Source of the DNA: Maratus speciosus
Taxonomy: Eukaryota > Arthropoda > Arachnida > Araneae > Salticidae
Length of the DNA stretch: 64,000 bases
Direction of reading: 5' to 3'
NCBI GenBank assembly: GCA_963932465.1
Contig: OZ010800.1
Coordinates: 91,156,307-91,220,306 of the forward strand
In this document: piece after piece, positions 55,365 through 64,000 of the stretch
Layout of the letters: the number at the start of each line of letters is the position of its first letter
How positions within the stretch are numbered: the first letter of the stretch is position 1
Notes under the pieces: model-generated
The model's database searches: none
Told to the model about the DNA's origin: nothing
What the model saw: only the letters and a program-made list of their open reading frames with translations
Made by a program: the position numbers and the translations under genes

Positions 55365-55800
55365 CTAGTACTCTGGCTTAAAACCATCCGTCAAACCTTG
55401 GACTATGATGGTTTCACATAAATGAAGTTGTCTATCAATCTCAATCTTTTTTCTGAAATAATTCTCTAATTCATCTAGATCATTTAGCTTCATAGAAGCA
55501 AAATCAGAAAATCGGGGAACATTTACTTTAATAAACTTTTCAGAATGGATTTCAACAATCTTACTAAAAGTAATACATTCTAGATAATCATTAATGAACA
55601 GTTTTAAAGCTTCTTCAAAAATCAAGATATATTTTGCATTTTCCTTTCTTCATCATTTTTCTATCAGAAATGCTGGCTTCATCAAAATGCGCCCTCCAGG
55701 ATTGTATATGCATCCCCGACTCTGGGGCAAAGAAGATGATATTTACTTTACTTTCACTCATTTTTACACTAGAGCGTTTTACAGATCTATTTCTTAACAA
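55365..55800 (-). pseudogene. gag: Ty3/Gypsy gag remnant
   Basis: Two overlapping frames (55615-55800 and 55365-55625): an N-terminal part with HIQSWRAHFDEASISDRK and a capsid-like part with FEEALKLFINDYLECITF, PRFSDFASMKLNDLDELE and ETIIVQGLTDGFKPEY. The frame change at about 55620 is one break; the stop at 55365 separates it from the protease region. Confidence 0.7.
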
Positions 55801-56427
55801 TATAGAAGAGTGAACTCATTTATTTGCGGGTCCAAAAGACTAAACTTTAATTGTACAAACATAATAAACGCAGATAAAATAATTCTTAAACAAATATAAA
55901 TATACTGTCTATGATAATAATAATATAAAATAACCTATAAAATAATTCCTTGCTATCAATTTATAATAATAACAATATTGTAAATAATGAACCTAATCAT
56001 GCCACAGTAATAAAACAGAATACAAATTTTATTTACATATTGTAACCAAAATAATAATACAAGTTTTAACTTACAGAGATGAAAATCCCACCAATGTTGA
56101 CATAATGATCTAAAAGTTTATTAATTCAAAATAGAAATAGAATTTTTTTATAGTACACATTTGCATATTTCTCACTTATGATAGGTGTAATTTAGTAGAT
56201 ATATCCGTCAAGTGTTCTAATTTGCCACCGGGAGGCGATATTGGATATGAGATTCAACTTACGACGACACTTCCGTATATGAAATTGTAGATGTACATAG
56301 TAGACGAAAATTATGCAGAGTACTTCCATTCAGCCAGAATTTCACTGGTTTTATTCTGACCTTGAGAACGCCATCAGCTCCGATTATTATTATATTTCCA
56401 CACACGTAAGTATCCTGTGCGGCTAAT
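55801..56427 (-). other. 5' leader and possible 5' LTR of the Gypsy remnant
   Basis: On the minus strand TGGTGGGATTTTCATC at about 56080-56095 could be a primer-binding site, placing a 5' LTR at about 56096-56427. That segment (with CACCGGGAGGCGATATTGG and similar words) has no second copy that I can find in the window, so the LTR call is tentative. Confidence 0.3.
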
Positions 56428-58025
56428 TGATATGAATTCACTAAAATGATATAAACATATCGGTTTTAAGCAGCAGTCATGCACTCCTTATCTAACTGAA
56501 CCGAGAAATCAAAGTTTTGCAGTCATAAAATCATGGTCAGAGTGGAAGATCAGACCTACGCGACGTCCATTTGCAGTTTTCCCAAAAATAACAACTGAAG
56601 CCAATAGATGCATCAATTATTTATTAAGTGATCATAAAATGCACCAACTCCACTAGAAATTGTCTTACCCATAGTCAGGTCATTGCTACATTGTAACTAT
56701 AGACCGCTAGATGTTAAATATTAAAACAACTTGACGAAAATGCAAGAAACAAAGCTCTCCAGGCGACAGCGGTTCATGAAGTAAAACAATAATCGTAAAA
56801 TTCTGTCTCTCCCATCCGATCCAGCAGGTTAAATATTTGAGAAAAAGACACGCACACGTATACCGATTCAAAAGAAAGCCAATTCAGTTAAATGGAAGGG
56901 GGGAAGCGACAGGAAGCCATGTCAGCGATTGCGTAACTCCGGAGAGAAGGTGGGGAAAGTGTTACGTTTTCACAAGGACTTAAAATTTGACGCTTCAGTT
57001 TTATTGAGAAAACAAGATGCTTGCAAGGCTTTATGGGATATCGAACGAAAAGAATAAATGATATTAAATACATTCGAAAAAAAATTAGTCTCAGAATAAA
57101 ATGAAATAAAGTAATTTAATGGGGGTCAATCCATTTCAAGTGGACCAGCACTGGCTGCTCGACCATTTTTTAAAAATCTGAAATTTTTTGTACAACAACC
57201 CTAACATGATGGAAGTTCAAAATGACTATTATTTTAATTTTATTAATTTTTGTTTGTGGATGGCGGCCATCTTTGTTTCATCATCTGCAGCAATTTTCTC
57301 ACAAGAAGGGTTTACGGAATTGTAAATAATTCATCGATTATTGATCCAATTCAAGTGCGGATTAAAGCAATTTTTACAGAATACATTGGGCGAAAAATTT
57401 GGTATTGGAGTAGTTTCCGAAACTAAATGCTTATTGGTAAAATTTAAGCATAAATTTTAAGTTTTTTTTCCAAAATTTGTCCGTTTACAAGAGCAAATTT
57501 TTCTAGCAAGGAAAACTGTCAACATGACATGACTTTTTTTACAAATAGGCCAAAAGTACTTGTAGTCACACGCCGAGTTCCAGATCTGGGACTTGCTTTC
57601 TCTTCGCTAATAAAAAATCCCAAATTTTTCAAAAATGACAAAAATCGCACTTTTCAGGCTTTCATATCTCTGGTGGGGCACGAGATAAAAATCTGATTTT
57701 TTTTATTTTTTTTTTAATAAGAGTATTGTATGGTAGTGTTATGCACAAGAAATTTCATGATGGAGATTTGACTACAAGCTGAGATATGGCAAGGGCAACA
57801 TGTCAAAATAATACTGCCAAACTATTGTTTTGTTGTAGTCACAGCTAAGTATTTATCTCAGAGTATCATTTAAATTTATTTTTTAGATTATCTTTAAATA
57901 ATACTAGTAACAGAAAATAAAGCCTTTTGCAATTAATTTAAAAAATAATTATGCCTAAGGCCTACATTTTGTATGGTTTCAGTAATTTCTATTGTAATTT
58001 TAGTAACTAAAAGAAACCTCAGCAC

Positions 58026-58029
<4 letters not shown>

Positions 58030-58074
<45 letters not shown>
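58030..58074 (+). repeat. (CA)n(TA)n microsatellite in the left arm of FB2
   Basis: Absent at the mirrored position of the right arm (near 58630), so it arose after the palindrome formed. Confidence 0.9.
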
Positions 58075-59134
58075 CAAGACCTGAGACAAAAACAGAATAG
58101 GCAAAGAGAAAAACTGTTAATGTTGGCATACTTGTTGAGACATGATCAAATGTGACAAAACACATTCCTGCTTGTTGGTTTAAAAACCACGACTTTAATG
58201 CTGTTTGCCAGTCCCTGAAACTTGTTCCTACCATAAGTATGTTCATGTAAATGAAACATTATGCAATGTTACCATGCATCTGCCTCAAGTAAAGATATCC
58301 AAAGCCTTTTCAAAATTTATACTGCAGAAAAATCTCATTTTTTCTTAAGAAGTAAGCTAGGAATTATTAATAAATTGAGACTTGCATATAGTGATTTCAA
58401 AGTATATTTCTATAAGCCAGCAGGGTCAAGATCTTCAATCAAGTTATCAAGAAATGACAAGACTTGGTTCCTACAAATAAAATTTTGAGAAAGATCAAAA
58501 TTGTGGTTTTTGAACCAACAAGCAAGAATGTGTTTTGACACGTTTGATCATATCTCAACAAGTATGACAACATTAACAGCTTTTCTTTTTCCCTATGTTG
58601 TTTTTGTCTCAGGTCTTGTCTAAAAATATTTTTTTTTTTCTAAATGTAAATGTGCTGAGGTTTCTTTTCGTTACTAAAATTACTTACAACAAAAATTACT
58701 GAAACCATACAAAATGTATGGTCTTAGGCATAGTTATTTTTTTAAATTAATTGCTAAGCTTTCCAAAGGGCTTTATTTTCTGTTACTATTATTTAAAGAT
58801 AATCAAAAACATAAATTTAAATGACTTTCTGAAGTAAATACTTAGCTGTGACTACAACAATACAGTAGTTTGGCAGTATTGTTTTGACATGTGTCCCTTG
58901 CCATATCTCAGCTTGTAGTCAAATCTCCATCATGAAATTTCTTTTGTATAACACTACCATACAATACTCTTAAAAAAAATCAGATTTTTATCTCGTGCCC
59001 CACCAGAGATATTAAAGACTGAAAAGTGCGATTTTTGTCATTTTTGAAAAATTTGGGATTTTTTTTAGCAAAGAGAAAGCAAGTCCCAGATCTGGATCTC
59101 GGTGTGTGAGTACAAGTACTTTCGGCCTATTTGT

Positions 59135-59136
<2 letters not shown>

Positions 59137-59171
<35 letters not shown>
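59137..59171 (+). repeat. (TA)n microsatellite in the right arm of FB2
   Basis: The mirrored position of the left arm (near 57535) has a T run instead. Confidence 0.9.
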
Positions 59172-59780
59172 GTCATGTTGACAGTATTCCTTGCTTGAAA
59201 AATTTCCTCTTGTAAACGGACAAATTATGGAAAAAAACCTGAAAAGTTATGCTTAAATTTTACCAATAAGCAGTTAGTTTCGGTAACTACTCCATTACCA
59301 AATTTTTAGCCCAATGTATTCTGTACAAATTGCTTTAATCCGCAGTTGAATTGGATAAATAAACGATGAATTATTTGCAATTCTGTAAACCCTTCCTGTG
59401 AGAAAATTGCTGCAGACGATGAAACATAGATGGCCCCCATGCACAAATAAAAATTAATAAAATTAAAATAATAGTCATTTTGAAGTTCCATCATGTTAGG
59501 GTTGTTGTACAAAAATTTCAGATTTTTTAAAAATGGTCAAGCAACGAATTGATGATTTTCTGGACCACTTGAAATGGATGACCCATGGGTTTTTAAGAAG
59601 TAAGCTACCAATGGAATTAATATTTTTAGAATAATAAAAGTATACGCATTTAAAGTATGGAAAAACGATAAAAGATATTTAAGATATTATTAAAGCTAGG
59701 TAAAAAAGTTAGATATTATAATAATTTGGAATAGTTTAATTAAGATAAAAGGGAGAACATTTTTATTATTACATATATAT

Positions 59781-62340
59781 ATATGTACTACAATAATTAG
59801 TATGGACTTAGGTGTGAGGGTTATAGTTATTAAAAAAATGTCAAAATTAATATTTCCAAATTTGTCGTGTTTTTTCAGGTTCCGCGCTTCACACAAAAAA
59901 AAAATAAATAAATAAATAAATAAATAAATAAAATAAAAATAAAATAAATGAAAGTTACGACTTTAATTCGATACTAACGTTTGTTTCCAATAATCAAATG
60001 AATATAAGTCATTTAAAATAACTGAAAAATATTAAAAAATAAAAATGTTATAATTTTTTTTAAAAAATTCAAATTTTTCAAAATAATTAAAAATTTAAAA
60101 AAAATGGTGGTTGCTAAAATGATTTTTTTTTCAGAATCAGTTTAATTTTATAATCTCAACCAAAGTCATTAATTATTTTAATATAACTGTCTCCTAAAAA
60201 TTTTTTTTAAAGGGTACTGTGTAGCCTTAATAAATAGACAAATTCCAAAATGTAATGTAAAAATTATGAGCATGTGATTTTAATTTATATAATCATTTGA
60301 ACTTTATGAAGTAAAATATATATGAGGACCCCAAAAGCCAAAGGATAAAAGTGATAAAATTTAGATTTGGAGAAAATTGAGTTCAAATTTGGAACATCAA
60401 TAGTAATTTGCTGAATTGTTATATGAAATTCTGGCTTATTTCACCGCAGTCTTTGAACTCTTATTGCAATAACTGTAAAAGAAAAGTGGAGTGCAGTTTT
60501 TAAAAAAAAAATTCATGAAAAAATATCCAGACGTTTTTGAGATATCCTGCGTGTCATGCCTAAAAATTCATTTAGAGAAAAATGATTTCAAATTTGCGGA
60601 AAGGGCCACTTCAGCTATTGAGCGTGTATAATTCTAAAAGACAAAACTTATTTTCTAACGTGAATTTCAAGGAAAACATTATATCAAAATGTTCAGAAAA
60701 GATGGGAGTTTAACATCTAAAAAAATTAAAATTTCGAAAATGTTGAAGATTTGAGACTCCTGAGAGCAGTCAATTTGGAATGGATTCATATTATGATAGA
60801 TCGACCATTTTAATTTTGTTTGTTATCTAACTGCAGCAAACTAATCTCCTTTTCTCGGATTTCTTTTAATTTTTAAAAAAGTCTAAGATAAAAATGTAAT
60901 TTATACGTGTATCAGTTTTCCATATACCTGTAAGAAATTCACAGATAATTACAGCGCATAAACAATATGAAGTCGATATAAAATTGCATAAATTTTAAAG
61001 TTTTGATGGGTTACTAAAATATATATAAAATAGCTCAAAGTTTTGAAATCGTCTTTTTGGTATTACAAAATAAATTGTTCTGTTCTATATAAATTTCTTT
61101 AATATTCTCGTATTCCCTGAAGTCATGTTCATAACAACAAAAGAAAACACATATTATAATATTTCATTTCAAAAACCATTTTTTTTTTCGATCTTTGTTA
61201 TTTCGTATAAATTAAGTATATTGCACACATTGAGAATTAATTTAATAATATATTATCAATTTTTAAGATACTTACTGGAATTAGAAGTTTATAGAATTCG
61301 TTTAATCAGTAATGTTTCTCACAGCTACACGTATCCAAAATTAACAGCTTTTAACTGTAAAACTATAATAATAACATTACCAAACAATAATATACCAGTT
61401 TAAGACTAATTAAATTTATATTTTAAAAGTGGCATTAGTTTCTAACGGAATACCAAATATACTTGACTAACGGACACAATCATTATGTTTGAAATATCAA
61501 TACACTATTCCAATTTTGTTTGAATTAGTTCTTTATTTTGGACGTTATCGTTATGACAATTTTCATTAGATTAGAATATTACAATTGGTTGACTTCTAAT
61601 AAAACGAACTTAAAAAGCGCTAATGAAAGAAACACTGTGGCATTAAAATTAAAATAAATTTATAAAGCAATTTTAATGGATAAAAAAACATTTGAAAAAT
61701 AAATTAAGCATCACTCAAATGTTTTACTTCTATATGGGATAAAAGAAAAAAAAAACAGGAGTAGAAAAAATTATATAAATAAATAAACAAGCAACCTTAA
61801 AATATGAGGAATATGGTCATAAGGAGTAGTCAAAAAAGTTCGCAACTATAAACAGATCTTTGCATATCTATTCCGCAAACAAACGTTTTTTGAATGTACT
61901 AACATTATATATGAAAACGTTTTACAAAATTAAACATATGAAAGAAATAAAACTTCTCCAATTTCCTAATACTAAGAAAGCTGTGCTGGATAAACTATGT
62001 TTATCAAATTATAAGATTTCCTGTTCGTACCTGATACTTAACAGTAACATGGATAATATTATTGGTTGCAGTAGTGCACATACAACGTCACTGCATTTAC
62101 ATTTATAAAAAAAATCTGCGAAATGTTTTAATAATAGATGTTAGTTGGCAATAGCAAAGAATACTTGTTCATGCAGAAATAACAAAAAAAGAAACAATCG
62201 TACGTCAAGCATAGATTATTAAACACTTTCCAACACATTCAGAATAATGTAACAAAACTGCACCGTTTTAAAAATTAAAATATTACGTCTAATTCAACCC
62301 TATGGAAACTCATAATACATTTCAAAACCCAATTTCAGCT
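59781..62340. other. AT-rich non-coding stretch
   Basis: No gene seen. (AAAT)n run at about 59900-59950. Frames at 61125-61403 and 61860-62108 are rich in Ile, Asn and Tyr as expected from AT-rich DNA and carry no motif. Confidence 0.45.
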
Positions 62341-62900
62341 GTTCTCATCTACAATGGGAAATGTATCCGATTTTTTCAGCAGCCCTGTATATGATATATA
62401 CGTTTGTACCTACAAACTGCATGCATACAAAAATTTAGTTCTTAAGAAATACATATGTTACAGTTGAAAATTCCCCTTGAGCAATTTGCTCTAATAATGA
62501 GAAGGTTATGTGAATACTTTTGTGCAACCCTGTATATGAGGTATAGGATTTATATATAACGAATAACATGCAAAAAGTTAATTAAATTTAAAAGCGCATA
62601 CCGAATTTTAAACAGTGCACTCCAGCAATTATTACTGAAAGACAGTAATATAACGGATTTCTTTTAGTATGGTAAAAGATTTCTTTTGTGTGTCCCTGTA
62701 AATGAATAAAAAATGCTACGAATACCCTGTTATAACGTGATTGTAGTGAAATTCAGTGATTTATATCAGGTTCAATACATTTGAAATAGCGTAGTCATTA
62801 AACTTCTCTGCAAACGGCCCATATGCCATAACACCCATACCATACCATACCATAACATATAACACCCCATATACCATAATGTAATGCAATACTTTTGAGT
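62341..62900. repeat. repeated CCCTGTA-containing units
   Basis: Near 62385, 62505, 62690 and 62890 variants of GAATACTTTTGTGCAACCCTGTATAT recur, followed by TA-rich words and a CATAC run at 62830-62860. Such words resemble Tc1/mariner-type terminal repeats, but I cannot pair ends into one element. Confidence 0.4.
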
Positions 62901-63176
62901 GCCCTTGTAAATTAACTGTTAATCCTACATACTTCATATACAATACAAAACATGCATTAAATGCAAGTAATTTTATGTATTTTTTTCCAAAACTGGGACA
63001 ATTGTTTTATATAAATATGTAGCAAAAAATGGAACAGATGTCATAAGTTCCCCCGGCCGCCATCTTGGAAGTCTTCTTGGCATGAAAACCCCTTTTCTGC
63101 CAAGTAGTAAATGTCGCCAAGCACCGGTTGCTACGCATGTTTGGCTTAACGAAAATAAAATGTAAATAATAAACAC

Positions 63177-63550
63177 AATTCGCTAAACTGGCATTCAGTA
63201 ATCGTTGTGTGAGCGCTTCGCGCACATTTACCGAAAAAAAAAAACACCGCCGAATTAAGCATTTCTCGCGGTATAGCATTCTCAAAATTCAGCAGTTCTC
63301 GTTTTGTAGCAATCTCAAAGCGTAAAAACTCTTAAAGCAGCAAAATATACATAAAATACGAAACTCCCTAAAGTGGCAATCAGCAATAGTTGTATGAGCG
63401 CTTCCCGCACATTTACCGAAAAATAAAACATCACCGAATTTAGCATTTTTCGCGGTATAGCATTCTCAAAATTCAGCAGTTCTCGTTTTGTAGCAATCTG
63501 AAAATGTAAAAAACTCTTAAAGCAACAAAATATACATAAAATTATCAACA
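63177..63550. repeat. two direct repeats of about 185 bp
   Basis: 63177-63355 and 63360-63545 share GAGCGCTTC.CGCACATTTACC, TCGCGGTATAGCATTCTCAA and AATTCAGCAGTTCTCGTTTT in the same order. Minus-strand frames with SVNVREAL in each come from the repeat. Confidence 0.85.
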
Positions 63551-64000
63551 TACCTTAACAGATATCTGCTTTCCTGAAACCTCCAGCGCACGAAATATCT
63601 CTCATAACATCGCCGTCATTTTCCAAAATAGGCTTAATACGCATTGACGCGCTATAAACAAACCTCCCTTTGTTGTTAAAATTTCCTCATATTTCTTAAT
63701 TACTTCAGCAACAGCGTTTAAACGAACTACAGAAAGTATAGTCAATGAAATACATCCAATAAATTTAACATAAAATTAAAAAGACAACGATAGAACACGA
63801 CATCAAAATACATCCACAAAATTCTAAGCTTCTTATGGGTTGCCACAACACGACGCGTCACAACACACACGTCACACGGGGTTTACATATCGAGTTTGCC
63901 ATATCCGTAAACACCGCCAACACGTCAACAAAAAATCGCCAAACAATTCAAAACAACAACGGCTGAGGGAAGATACGGCAACTATGCCCAAAAAATTAAC
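63551..64000. other. CpG-richer edge, possible gene start
   Basis: More CG dinucleotides than elsewhere (GACGCGTCAC, ACACGTCACACGG). On the minus strand there is a good splice donor AAG|GTATGT at 63554/63553 and short coding-like frames (VAEVIKKYEEIL, about 63640-63710; MRIKPILENDGDVMRD, about 63590-63640). They are in different frames and each ends at a stop, so no gene is called. The sequence continues outside the window. Confidence 0.3.

Larger units (their letters stand above)
57123..59584. mobile_element. 2.46-kb near-palindromic foldback element (FB2)
   Basis: Two inverted arms of more than 1 kb (57123-58192 and about 58500-59584) run almost the full length. The ends are GGGTCAATCCATTTCAAGTG and CACTTGAAATGGATGACCC, with a 4-5 bp TSD ATGG(G). 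Landmarks in both arms: CAACCCTAACATGATGGAA, GATCTGGGACTTGCTTTCTC, GTGCGATTTTTGTCA and GACCTGAGACAAAAAC. The 307-bp loop has a 75-codon frame (58261-58488) with no recognisable motif. Microsatellites occur at different places in the two arms (58030-58074, 59137-59170). Empty site in copy 1 of family R. Confidence 0.92.
56428..59780 (+). repeat. dispersed repeat family R, copy 2, split by a foldback element
   Basis: Matches copy 1 (50279-51383) in 56428-57118 and resumes at 59590 (GGTTTTTAAGAAGTAAGCTA) to about 59780. It lacks the piggyBac-like MITE of copy 1. The foldback element 57123-59584 accounts for the whole difference at the second breakpoint. Confidence 0.88.

Noticed and set aside
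55801..56427. Confident 5' LTR for the Gypsy remnant
   Set aside because: No second copy of the segment is visible on the other side of the element, so the LTR could not be verified.
58261..58488. 75-codon frame in the loop of FB2
   Set aside because: No motif and too short for a transposase; kept only as a remark on the element. It would gain weight if conserved in other copies.
61125..62108. Two frames of 82-92 codons
   Set aside because: Composition (Ile, Asn, Tyr, Phe, Lys) is what AT-rich DNA gives by chance; no motif or splice signals.
63551..63790. A first coding exon ending at the donor 63554/63553
   Set aside because: The coding-like frames are out of phase with each other and each hits a stop before the donor.

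Overview
The window looks like repeat-choked intergenic or intronic DNA from an animal, most likely an arthropod and plausibly a spider. That assignment is inferred from the mix of element families and was not tested by search. The DNA is very AT-rich, full of microsatellites, and shows no bacterial signatures. Almost every stretch with protein-coding character belongs to a transposable element: two BEL/Pao LTR retrotransposons, one broken Ty3/Gypsy element, one short LTR element with only a gag remnant, two Tc1-like transposases and a Helitron helicase fragment. The only candidate host-gene sequence is a terminal exon on the minus strand at 637-919, with a splice acceptor and a poly(A) signal. 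A CpG-richer stretch at the right edge (about 63,000-64,000) may approach another gene.

Layout from left to right. 1-6,300: candidate exon, a 331-bp inverted-repeat element with two mirrored tRNA-like sequences (1093-1423), and a tRNA-derived SINE with a 14-bp target-site duplication (TSD) at 4704-4955. 6,330-8,372: a tandem duplication whose second copy holds a short Helitron-like element (7180-7974). 8,755-18,378: a TIR transposon split by a BEL/Pao element (9143-17697), whose integrase is in turn split by a non-coding 2.5-kb insertion (9949-12436). 18,617-18,930: Tc1-like remnant. 19,189-23,156: Helitron relic with a helicase fragment and the same ends as the element at 7180. 24,056-26,900: copy of a dispersed repeat (family R) and a satellite of about 175 bp. 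30,191-31,433: a second inverted-repeat element with mirrored tRNA-like sequences.

31,868-40,975 is one Tc1-like element pulled apart by two insertions: a 1.7-kb foldback element (32022-33723) and a nearly intact BEL/Pao retrotransposon (34588-40954). The latter has 363-bp LTRs and a polyprotein of about 1,750 codons broken by a single TGA. 43,182-47,446 is an array of about 305-bp units carrying an hAT-like MITE. 48,129-50,272 holds a SINE and the short LTR element. 50,279-59,780 holds two direct copies of family R. The first carries a piggyBac-like MITE, the second a 2.46-kb near-palindromic foldback element, and each lacks the other's insertion. A deleted Gypsy element lies between them. 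59,781-64,000 is mostly AT-rich DNA ending in tandem repeats and the CpG-richer edge.

The strongest result is the nesting. At least seven insertions can be delimited from the sequence alone by target-site duplications, restored reading frames or paralogous empty sites inside the same window. No cellular pathway or operon is visible.
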